Origin: Pseudomonas sp.
Lineage (GTDB): Bacteria > Pseudomonadota > Gammaproteobacteria > Pseudomonadales > Pseudomonadaceae
Length of the DNA: 7,081 nucleotides
Assembly (NCBI GenBank): GCA_029239415.1
Contig: JAQZAY010000196.1
Span: forward strand, 1-7,081
Reading direction: 5' to 3'
Shown here: positions 1-5,477 of the stretch, piece after piece
Numbering within the stretch: position 1 is the stretch's first letter
Layout: each line of letters opens with the position of its first letter
Position numbers and translations under genes: made by a program
The notes under the pieces: model-generated
Databases searched by the model: none
What the model saw: the letters and a program-made list of their open reading frames with translations, nothing else
What the model was told of the DNA's origin: nothing

Positions 1-149
1 CCAACTGCACCTTGGTCATGGACAGCCAGACCCTCAAGGAGATCGTCAGCGGCGAGCTCGATGGCATGCAGGCCTTCATGGGCGGCAAGCTGCGCGTCGA
101 AGGCGACATGATGCTGTCGATGAAGCTGGGCGAGCTGTTCCCGAGCTGA
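1..149 (+). CDS. SCP2 sterol-binding domain protein (C-terminal end, 5' truncated)
   Basis: The 3' end of a gene enters from the left edge. The frame is open from base 3, giving 48 residues before TGA at 147-149. The visible part reads as the last third of a small SCP2 (sterol carrier protein 2) domain: an acidic helix (the TLKEIVSGELDGMQAFMGGK stretch), then the family's typical GKLRVEGDMMLSMKLGELF ending. Family knowledge: stand-alone bacterial SCP2 proteins are about 100 residues long and bind lipids or acyl-CoA in a hydrophobic tunnel; their physiological role in Pseudomonas is poorly defined. It is transcribed towards the minus-strand copper-chaperone genes, so it is convergent with them and separated by about 100 bp holding a strong inverted repeat. 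The start and promoter are outside the window. The family call is fairly safe; the function is not. Confidence 0.8.
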   Translation, partial: NCTLVMDSQTLKEIVSGELDGMQAFMGGKLRVEGDMMLSMKLGELFPS

Positions 150-213
150 TCGTGCCCCTGCGCTAGACACTCTCCTACGCCGGGCCTTGCGCTCGACGAG
201 GCCTGCCGACAGA

Positions 214-245
214 CGATGGCGCCCGACCTGGGTCCGGCGCCATCG
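214..245. terminator. Long near-perfect inverted repeat between convergent genes, probable bidirectional terminator
   Basis: CGATGGCGCC (214-223) pairs perfectly with GGCGCCATCG (236-245). Inside the loop GAC/GTC (225-227 and 232-234) pairs again after one C-C mismatch, so nearly the whole 32 bp is a dyad. It lies 65 bp after the SCP2 stop and 6 bp below the PCuAC stop at 251, where a terminator for two convergent genes would be expected. Neither side has a clear U-tract: the minus-strand transcript continues TCTGTCGGC. It may therefore be a weak intrinsic terminator or a 3'-end-stabilising hairpin. Confidence 0.5.
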
Positions 246-250
246 CTGCA

Positions 251-727
251 TCAATGCATGGCGTGACCGTGGTCGGCAGACGCAGTCAACGGGCGCACCG
301 GTGCTTTGATCTCGATGACCTGGCGCTCGCCCTTGTCATCCTCGACCGTCAAGGTCAACGGCACTTCGGTGCCCTCTTTCACCTGGGTATTCAGCCCCAT
401 CAGCATGACGTGATAGCCATTGGGGTCCAGGCTTACCGCCTTACCGGCAGGCAGGGGCAAGGCGTCGACCTTGCGCATGCCCATGACATCGCCCTTCATG
501 GTCATCTCGTGTACCTGCACGTCTTTGGCCACCGGCGAAGCGACGCTCACCAGTGTGCTGTCGGTGCTGGCGGTCAGCGTCATGAACGCCCCAGTGGACG
601 ACTGGTGCGGCACAGTAGCGCGCACCCAGGCATCGCTCACCGTAGTGTCGGCCAGGGCGGGCAAGGCCAGACCGGCCAAGGCCATGAGGGCCAGGCCACG
701 CGCAAGAACGGAACGGGAAACAGACAT
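251..727 (-). CDS. Periplasmic copper chaperone of the PCuAC (DUF461) family
   Basis: This 158-residue protein is predicted to be exported and to bind Cu(I), delivering it to the CuA or CuB centre of cytochrome c oxidase together with Sco proteins (family knowledge). Residues 1-26 form a Sec signal peptide, with an Arg-containing start, a Leu/Ala-rich core and an ALPALA cleavage site before Asp27. The family's copper motif H-X10-M-X21-H-X-M is matched exactly by His73, Met84, His106 and Met108. The C-terminus ends in a His/Met-rich tail (DHGHAMH, 152-158) that could bind extra metal. The start at 727 is chosen over a longer in-frame start at 766 because the signal peptide begins there, and because GGAG (736-739) sits 8 nt upstream. 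Its ATG overlaps the TAA of the Sco gene (TAATG), which indicates translational coupling. Identification is strong; the exact acceptor oxidase is inferred. Confidence 0.93.
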   Translation of the reverse strand: MSVSRSVLARGLALMALAGLALPALADTTVSDAWVRATVPHQSSTGAFMTLTASTDSTLVSVASPVAKDVQVHEMTMKGDVMGMRKVDALPLPAGKAVSLDPNGYHVMLMGLNTQVKEGTEVPLTLTVEDDKGERQVIEIKAPVRPLTASADHGHAMH

Positions 728-1332
728 TAGCAGATCTCCATCAGGGTAAGCAGGTCTTCGGCGCATTCCTTGGCGTTGAGCGAATGCGACAGGCTCAGGC
801 GCAGGGTGCCACGAGAGTCGTAGACATAGCTGGTGGACGAATGGGAGATGGTGTAGGAATCCCCTTCGGGCTTCTTCTCGTAGAACACCTTGAACTCCCG
901 GGCCACATCGGCGATTTCTTCCGGAGTGCCGGTCAATGCGGTGAAGGACGGGTCGAACGCCTTGACATAGGCGTCGAGCACCTCGGGCGTGTCGCGTTCC
1001 GGGTCCAGGGTGATGAACACCACCTGGAGGAAACCGGCGTCACGGCCCATCAGCTTCTTGATCTGCACCGCGCGCGCCAGAGTGGTCGGGCAGACCGCCG
1101 GGCACTGGGTGAAGCCGAAGAAGATCATCGGCATCGAGCCATAGAAGCTGGACAGGGTGCGTACGTTGCCCTCGGTGTCCTTCAGGCGGAACGAGCGACC
1201 GAGGATTTCGTTGCTCATGTTCTTGCCGTACTTGAACTCCAAGCCACGGGCCGGGCTGCACCCGGCGAGCAGGCCAAGGCCCAGTACGCCCATCCCGGCG
1301 ACGAGCGTGCGCCGGGTCAACAGATCATTCAT
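727..1332 (-). CDS. SCO1/SenC-family copper chaperone lipoprotein
   Basis: A 201-residue thioredoxin-fold protein predicted to bind copper and to act in assembly or reduction of the CuA site of cytochrome c oxidase at the outer face of the inner membrane. The Sco metal ligands are visible: Cys77 and Cys81 in the CPAVCP motif, and the distal His164 (ISHSSTSYVYD). The conserved FITLDPERDTPEVL stretch (106-119) also fits. The N-terminus carries RR at 7-8, a Gly/Leu core and a lipobox LLAGC, so Cys25 is probably lipidated; the twin Arg suggests possible Tat export. The start is placed at ATG 1330-1332, preceded by AAAGGA (1340-1345) with a 7-nt spacer. An upstream in-frame start at 1446 would add 38 residues ahead of the signal peptide and is unlikely. 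The last codon is Cys, and the TAA shares its final A with the start of the PCuAC gene. The two genes form an operon, with a 214-bp leader above. Confidence 0.93.
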   Translation of the reverse strand: MNDLLTRRTLVAGMGVLGLGLLAGCSPARGLEFKYGKNMSNEILGRSFRLKDTEGNVRTLSSFYGSMPMIFFGFTQCPAVCPTTLARAVQIKKLMGRDAGFLQVVFITLDPERDTPEVLDAYVKAFDPSFTALTGTPEEIADVAREFKVFYEKKPEGDSYTISHSSTSYVYDSRGTLRLSLSHSLNAKECAEDLLTLMEIC

Positions 1333-1546
1333 GGAACCATCCTTTACAGGGAAGGTGCCGGCCCTCGGGCAGGGCCGGGCGACGACGGGCGCATTCTGGC
1401 ATGGCCTGGGGTGCGCTTCCACCTGACGACGGGCCATTGGTCTCAAGCCCTTGAAATACGGCGTGCGGCCTGTTGTCGCAGCCCTTGAATCAGTAACATT
1501 TTATTGCTAACCAGGCGCTGAGATGCAGGCTTCGACCCGTCCCGGC
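1333..1546 (-). other. Intergenic leader upstream of the Sco gene with hairpin, short repeats and a possible 18-codon ORF
   Basis: This 214-bp gap separates the small exported-protein gene from the Sco gene on the same strand. Read on the minus strand, it starts with a short AT-rich patch at 1498-1510, which includes TAAAAT (1498-1503) as a possible -10 element but without a convincing -35. Two direct repeats follow. TTCAAGGGCT appears at 1480-1489 and again at 1446-1455; GCCCGTCGTC appears at 1425-1434 and 1381-1390. Next come a GC hairpin (1358-1378) and the ribosome site of the Sco gene. An ATG at 1497-1499 opens an 18-codon frame ending with TGA at 1443, but no good Shine-Dalgarno precedes it. 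The length and structure suggest that sco has its own promoter and leader, which is inference only. Confidence 0.4.
1358..1378 (-). promoter_or_regulatory. Perfect GC-rich hairpin in the 5' leader of the Sco gene
   Basis: CCGGCCCT (1358-1365) and AGGGCCGG (1371-1378) form a perfect 8-bp stem with a 5-nt loop. On the minus-strand transcript it ends 12 nt before the AAAGGA ribosome site of the Sco gene. No U-tract follows (CACCTTCCCTG), so it is not a textbook terminator. It may be a leader structure affecting translation or stability, or the inefficient terminator of the upstream gene. Confidence 0.4.
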
Positions 1547-2020
1547 TCAGGGAGATGCCGGGCTGGCGTCCAGCGCCCGCTTCAAGGCTTGCGCCTCGAC
1601 GTAGGTGTCTTGCGCCACCAGCGTGCCGTGCTCCAGGCGCATGAGTCGCACGCTGGCATCAGGCACTTCGTAGCGCTCGACCACCCGGCCCTGGCGATCG
1701 AGCATGACCCGGTAGGTGTAGTCCCGCATGGCAGGGATGGCGAACAGCGTACTGATCACGGCGGGCATCCGTTCGATGTCGGCCACGAAGACAGCGCTTC
1801 GGGCCTCCAGATAACCCGCCGGCTGCCCGGCCAACGCCGCCTTGACCAGCTTGGCGCCTTCCATGTCGCGGGCCACCAGCAGCAGGCGCGTCTCCGGCGT
1901 CAGGCTGTAGGGCTGCTCGTGCTGATCGAGCAGCGTCCAGGGGGCCAGACGGTCTCCGGGCTCCAGGGCATGGGCCAGGCCCGGCAACAGGCACATCAAC
2001 AGCAGTGGCAACCGTTTCAA
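1547..2020 (-). CDS. Small exported protein, thioredoxin-like fold suspected, function unknown
   Basis: A 157-residue protein with a clear Sec signal peptide (residues 1-18, LPLLLMCLLPG core, cleavage after AHA). The mature part starts LEPGDRLAPWTLLDQHEQPYSL, which resembles the opening of AhpC/TSA and Sco-type thioredoxin folds. A strand-helix pattern (RLLLVARDMEGAKLVKAAL, then YRVMLDRQGRVVERYEVP) fits such a fold, similar to YtfJ-like proteins. The only Cys is Cys10 in the signal peptide, so the mature protein has no redox-active or metal-binding cysteine. I do not recognise a named family with certainty. The start is TTG at 2018-2020: an in-frame stop lies at 2039-2041, no ATG or GTG lies between, and GGAG is placed 8 nt upstream. 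It lies on the same strand as the Sco and PCuAC genes, 214 bp above them, and is divergent from the regulator. A role beside the copper chaperones is only suggested by position. Confidence 0.75.
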   Translation of the reverse strand: MKRLPLLLMCLLPGLAHALEPGDRLAPWTLLDQHEQPYSLTPETRLLLVARDMEGAKLVKAALAGQPAGYLEARSAVFVADIERMPAVISTLFAIPAMRDYTYRVMLDRQGRVVERYEVPDASVRLMRLEHGTLVAQDTYVEAQALKRALDASPASP

Positions 2021-2028
2021 GAAAGAGA

Positions 2029-2032
2029 CTCC
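2029..2032 (-). promoter_or_regulatory. Shine-Dalgarno deciding the TTG start at 2020
   Basis: GGAG on the minus strand lies 8 nt from TTG at 2020. An in-frame TGA (2039-2041) sits just upstream and the next in-frame ATG (codon 9) would cut into the signal peptide, so TTG is the best start. Confidence 0.6.
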
Positions 2033-2185
2033 AGCACGTCACGAAGGCCAACAGGATAACCGAACCGCGCTGTCGGCGCGTGCGACATGACGTCTGCCAC
2101 GGTCGCCCCCAGACACGTGCCTGACGCAGCGCCCGGTTGTCTTTCCCAAGACCGGCGAGCACACTCATCGGCGCCAGCCTGACCC

Positions 2186-2190
2186 GGGAG
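2186..2190 (+). promoter_or_regulatory. Shine-Dalgarno supporting a GTG start at 2197
   Basis: GGGAG ends 6 nt before GTG 2197-2199, an ideal spacing. The alternatives are weaker: TTG at 2137 lacks a ribosome site, and ATG at 2242 has only AAGAAAG about 14 nt upstream. Confidence 0.5.
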
Positions 2191-2196
2191 CCCGCA

Positions 2197-3204
2197 GTGC
2201 CCACCATTCGCCAGTTCAGCAAGAAAGCCAGCACCACCAACATGGTCAGGCTCAAGCCGACCGCTGCCGATGTCACGCCGTCCTATGGCGTGGGCTTCGT
2301 CCTGCTGGAACATTTTTCCATGGCCAGCTTCACGGTGGCCATGGACGTCCTGGTCACGGCCAACCTGTTGCGCACCGACAGCTTTCGCTTCTCGCCGCTG
2401 TCATTGGACGGCGAGCGTGTCTTGAGCGACCTGGGCCTGGAACTGATCGCTGCCGAGCTGGAGCCGCGCGCCCTGCGGGACCTGGATTTGCTGATCGTCT
2501 GCGGCGGTCTGCGCACTCCCTTGAAGTACCCCGAGCTGGACCGTCTGCTGGTGGACTGTGACGCCCATGGCCTGCACCTGGGCGGGCTGTGGAACGGGGC
2601 CTGGTTCCTCGGCCGGGCCGGTGTACTGGCCGACTACGGTTGCAGCGTGCACCCCGAGCAGCGGGCCAGCCTCGCCGAGCGCAGCCCGCAGACACGCATC
2701 ACCCCGGCCAGCTTCACGCTGGACCGCGACCGGTTGACCGCCGCCAGCCCCAATGGCGCCATGGAAATGATGCTCAGCCTGGTGCGCCGTCTGCACGGCG
2801 ATGGACTGGCCGAGGGCGTGGAAGAAATCCTGTCGTTTTCCGGTGCGCGGTATCGCCAGGTCGGGCCAGGGGCGAAAAAGTCCATGAGCCTGCACCTGCG
2901 CACCATTGTCGAGCTGATGGAAAACAACCTCGAAGAGACGCTCAGCCTCGACCAGCTGGCGGCCTACAGCGGGCGCTCGCGGCGGCAGATCGACCGCTTG
3001 TTCCAGGCGCAACTGGGCACTTCGCCACGGCGCTACTACATGGAGCTGCGCATCACCAAGAGCCGCAGGCTGCTGCAGTATTCGGACCTGTCGGTAATGG
3101 AGGTGGCGGTGGCCTGCGGGTTCGTGTCGGTATCGCACTTCAGCAAGTGCTATGCGGCGTACTTCGGTTATCCCCCGTCGCGGGAGCAACGGCTGGGCGA
3201 GTGA
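2197..3204 (+). CDS. GlxA-type AraC-family transcriptional regulator (DJ-1/PfpI-like sensor plus AraC DNA-binding domain)
   Basis: A cytoplasmic regulator of 335 residues from the GTG start. Residues about 30-200 form a DJ-1/PfpI (class I glutamine amidotransferase-like) domain: YGVGFVLLEHFSM at the first strand, LDLLIVCGG near 96-104, and GLWNGAWFLGRAGVLADYG where the nucleophile elbow lies in active relatives. No Cys sits at the elbow, so the domain is probably a ligand sensor, not an enzyme. Residues about 235-332 are two AraC helix-turn-helix units (LSLDQLAAYSGRSRRQIDRL and LSVMEVAVACGFVSVSHFSK). Relatives in Pseudomonas include GbdR, CdhR and ArgR, which sense amines or amino acids and activate their catabolic genes; this one's ligand is unknown. 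It is divergent from the small exported-protein gene (176 bp apart) and convergent with glgB, so neither neighbour is an obvious target. Other possible starts are ATG 2242 (320 aa) and TTG 2137 (355 aa). Confidence 0.9.
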   Translation: MPTIRQFSKKASTTNMVRLKPTAADVTPSYGVGFVLLEHFSMASFTVAMDVLVTANLLRTDSFRFSPLSLDGERVLSDLGLELIAAELEPRALRDLDLLIVCGGLRTPLKYPELDRLLVDCDAHGLHLGGLWNGAWFLGRAGVLADYGCSVHPEQRASLAERSPQTRITPASFTLDRDRLTAASPNGAMEMMLSLVRRLHGDGLAEGVEEILSFSGARYRQVGPGAKKSMSLHLRTIVELMENNLEETLSLDQLAAYSGRSRRQIDRLFQAQLGTSPRRYYMELRITKSRRLLQYSDLSVMEVAVACGFVSVSHFSKCYAAYFGYPPSREQRLGE

Positions 3205-3212
3205 CCCAGCCG
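3190..3212 (+). terminator. Perfect hairpin spanning the regulator stop codon
   Basis: CGGCTGGG (3190-3197) and CCCAGCCG (3205-3212) make a perfect 8-bp stem around a 7-nt loop that contains the TGA stop (3202-3204). No T-run follows, so intrinsic termination is uncertain. Position at the end of a gene facing glgB favours a 3'-end role. Confidence 0.4.
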
Positions 3213-3256
3213 CTGTACCGAACGCCTGGAAGGCCAGCCTTCATCAGGCCCCCTTC

Positions 3257-3275
3257 CCTGCCTGCGTCAGGCAGG
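3257..3275 (-). terminator. Perfect hairpin spanning the glgB stop codon
   Basis: CCTGCCTG (3257-3264) and CAGGCAGG (3268-3275) form a perfect 8-bp stem with a 3-nt loop. The glgB TGA (3267-3269) lies at the loop edge. The minus-strand sequence below it is GAAGGGGG, without a U-tract. It marks the likely 3' end of the trehalose/glucan operon but is not a classical terminator. Confidence 0.45.
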
Positions 3276-5477
3276 CTTCATGATCAGCACGCCCAAGGGT
3301 GGTAGCTGCAAAGTCAGCGACAACGGCTGGCCATGGGCAGGCACAGGCTCGCTGCCTACCGTACCGAAGTTACCGATATTGGAGCCGGCATACCCTTCGG
3401 CGTCGCTGTTGAGCACTTCCTGCCACTGCTCGCCAAACGGCACTCCGATGCGATACCCCTCGCGCGGCACCGGCGTGAAGTTGGCCACCACCAGCACCGG
3501 CTCGCCTTCGCGGCTCCAGCGCAGCCAGGCGAATACGCTGTTGCGCGCATCGTCCCCCACCAGCCACTGGAAGCCTTGAGGTCTGCCGTCCTGCTCGTGC
3601 AGCGCTGGCAACTCGCGATACAGACGGTTCAGGTCGCTCACCAGGCTTTTCACCCCCTGATGGTCGGACTGCTGCAGCAGGTACCAGTCCAGCTGGTTAT
3701 CGTGGTTCCATTCGCGCCACTGCCCGAACTCGCACCCCATGAACAGCAGCTTCTTGCCAGGATGGGTCCACATGTAGGCGAGATAGGCCCGCAGGTTGGC
3801 GAACTTCTGCCAGCGATCCCCCGGCATCTTGTCGATCAACGAGTGCTTGCCGTGCACCACCTCATCGTGGGAAATCGGCAACACGAAGTGTTCGGAGAAT
3901 GCATAGTGCAGGCTGAAACTCAGTTCGTTGTGGTGGTAAGGGCGGTAGATCGAATCGTTCTGGATGTAATGCAGCGAATCGTGCATCCAGCCCATGTTCC
4001 ACTTGTACGAGAAGCCCAGGCCGCCCTCCTGGGTCGGGGCGCTGACACCCGGCCAAGCGGTGGACTCTTCGGCAATGATCAGCGCGCCTGGCGCCTCGTA
4101 GGCGGCGATCCCGTTGAGGTGACGCAGGAAGTCGATCGCCTCGAGGTTCTCGCGACCACCGTAACGGTTCGGTATCCATTCGCCATGCTTGCGCGAGTAG
4201 TCGCGGTATAGCATCGAGGCCACGGCATCGACCCGCAGACCGTCGATGTGGAAGTGCTTGAGCCAGTGCAGCGCCGAGGCCACCATGAACCCACGGACCT
4301 CATTGCGCCCCAGGTTGTAGATGAGCGTGTTCCAGTCCTGGTGATACCCTTCGAACGGGTTCTGGTACTCGTACAGAGCGGTGCCATCGAAGCGGGCCAG
4401 CCCGTGCTCATCGGTGGGGAAATGCGCTGGCACCCAGTCGAGCAGTACGCCGATCTCGGCCTGGTGGCAGGCGTCGATGAAGGCTGCGAAGTCTTCGGGC
4501 GAGCCGTAACGCGAGGTCGGGGCGAACATCGACAGCGGCTGGTAGCCCCAGGAGCCGCCGAAGGGGTGCTCCATGATCGGCAACAGTTCGATGTGGGTGA
4601 AGCCCAGCTCCTTGACGTAAGGCACCAGGCTGTCCGCCAGTTCACGCCAGTTGTAGAAGCCGGCCACCTCGCCCGCCTCGTCCAGCTTGCAGCGCCAGGA
4701 GCCGGCATGCAGCTCGTAGATCGACAGCGGCTGATCGAGCCCGTGCCGCTGAGCACGCTGCTCCATCCACGCTTGGTCCTGCCACGCGTGGCCCAGCGGT
4801 CCGGCGACCTTGGACGACGTACTGGGTGGCAACTCGGTGGCACGCGCCAAGGGGTCGGCCTTCAGCGGCAGAACACCGTCCTTGCCGAGCACTTCGAACT
4901 TGTAGGCTTCGCCCACACCCAGCCGTGGGATGAACAGCTCCCAGACGCCGGCCTCGTGACGAATGCGCATAGGGTGGCGGCGACCGTCCCAGCTGTTGAA
5001 GTCGCCGACCACCGACACACGCCGGGCATTGGGCGCCCAGACCGAGAAGCAGACGCCGTCCACGCCGTCGACCTGGATGGGCTGCGCACCGAAGCGGCTG
5101 GCCAGGTCGCGATGGTTACCCTCGGCGAACAGGTGCATGTCCATTTCGCCCAGCTGCGGACCGAAGCTGTAAGGGTCTTCGGTCACCTGCTCGCCACTGG
5201 CCCAGACGATGCGCAATTGATACGCCATCGCGTGCGCCAGGTGGGCGAAGAACAGGCCCGGCAGCGAAGCCTGGTGCATGTCTGCCAGGACGCGACCGTC
5301 CTCGCGTGCGATGACCTGTGCCCTGAGTGCGTTGGGCAGATAGGCGCGCACCCAGGTGCCGCCTGCGCCATCGCCGTGTGGCCCCAATACCGCGAACGGG
5401 TCGGCGTGCTCGGCGCGAGCCAGGGCGTCGAGGTCCCGTCGCTCGAGGCCGCCGTTGTCACGCGTGCTTGCATTCAT
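3267..5477 (-). CDS. glgB: 1,4-alpha-glucan branching enzyme
   Basis: Cytoplasmic GH13 enzyme (736 residues) that cuts alpha-1,4 chains and re-attaches them as alpha-1,6 branches in glycogen-like glucan. Domains in order are an N-terminal beta domain (about 20-110), a CBM48 carbohydrate-binding domain (about 130-215, [22 protein letters not shown]), the catalytic barrel (about 250-620) and a C-terminal beta domain. The catalytic residues are Asp417 (GLRVDAV, nucleophile), Glu470 (IIAEEST, acid/base) and Asp538 (PISHDEV). All three are offset by 12 from my recollection of the E. coli residues 405, 458 and 526, which argues for an intact enzyme. The length matches the usual 730 or so. The ATG follows the TAA of the upstream TreS-maltokinase gene with no base between, and GGGGAGAG (5484-5491) lies 6 nt upstream inside that gene, so the two are co-transcribed and probably coupled. 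In this context GlgB branches glucan made by GlgE from maltose-1-phosphate. Confidence 0.98.
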   Translation of the reverse strand: MNASTRDNGGLERRDLDALARAEHADPFAVLGPHGDGAGGTWVRAYLPNALRAQVIAREDGRVLADMHQASLPGLFFAHLAHAMAYQLRIVWASGEQVTEDPYSFGPQLGEMDMHLFAEGNHRDLASRFGAQPIQVDGVDGVCFSVWAPNARRVSVVGDFNSWDGRRHPMRIRHEAGVWELFIPRLGVGEAYKFEVLGKDGVLPLKADPLARATELPPSTSSKVAGPLGHAWQDQAWMEQRAQRHGLDQPLSIYELHAGSWRCKLDEAGEVAGFYNWRELADSLVPYVKELGFTHIELLPIMEHPFGGSWGYQPLSMFAPTSRYGSPEDFAAFIDACHQAEIGVLLDWVPAHFPTDEHGLARFDGTALYEYQNPFEGYHQDWNTLIYNLGRNEVRGFMVASALHWLKHFHIDGLRVDAVASMLYRDYSRKHGEWIPNRYGGRENLEAIDFLRHLNGIAAYEAPGALIIAEESTAWPGVSAPTQEGGLGFSYKWNMGWMHDSLHYIQNDSIYRPYHHNELSFSLHYAFSEHFVLPISHDEVVHGKHSLIDKMPGDRWQKFANLRAYLAYMWTHPGKKLLFMGCEFGQWREWNHDNQLDWYLLQQSDHQGVKSLVSDLNRLYRELPALHEQDGRPQGFQWLVGDDARNSVFAWLRWSREGEPVLVVANFTPVPREGYRIGVPFGEQWQEVLNSDAEGYAGSNIGNFGTVGSEPVPAHGQPLSLTLQLPPLGVLIMKPA

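Noticed and set aside
183..203. Second hairpin GGCCTTG/CGAGGCC after the SCP2 stop
   Set aside because: It has one mismatch, no T-run, and a much stronger dyad 11 bp further on. Too weak to list.
728..766. N-terminal extension of the PCuAC protein to a start at 766
   Set aside because: The added 13 residues lie within the end of the Sco gene and precede a complete signal peptide. ATG 727 has GGAG 8 nt upstream.
1333..1356. CueR-like copper operator (CCTT…AAGG dyad just above the Sco start)
   Set aside because: The dyad is short and imperfect, overlaps the ribosome site, and is not between recognisable -35 and -10 elements, where CueR sites lie.
1333..1446. N-terminal extension of the Sco protein to a start at 1446
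   Set aside because: It would put 38 Pro/Arg-rich residues before a signal peptide and run through the leader hairpin, while ATG 1332 has a good ribosome site.
784..1488. Plus-strand frame of 234 codons opposite the Sco gene
   Set aside because: It mirrors a well-supported Sco coding region, has no recognisable motif, and runs on into the intergenic leader. It is a GC-driven shadow.
1485..1513. Plus-strand promoter (TTGAAT, 17 bp, TAACCA) in the gap above sco
   Set aside because: There is no plus-strand gene downstream, only the antisense side of the exported-protein gene, and the -10 is poor.
2401..3189. Minus-strand frame of 262 codons opposite the regulator
   Set aside because: The plus-strand product has two clear domains. 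The antisense translation is rich in Gln, Ala, Arg and His with no domain, typical of a shadow.
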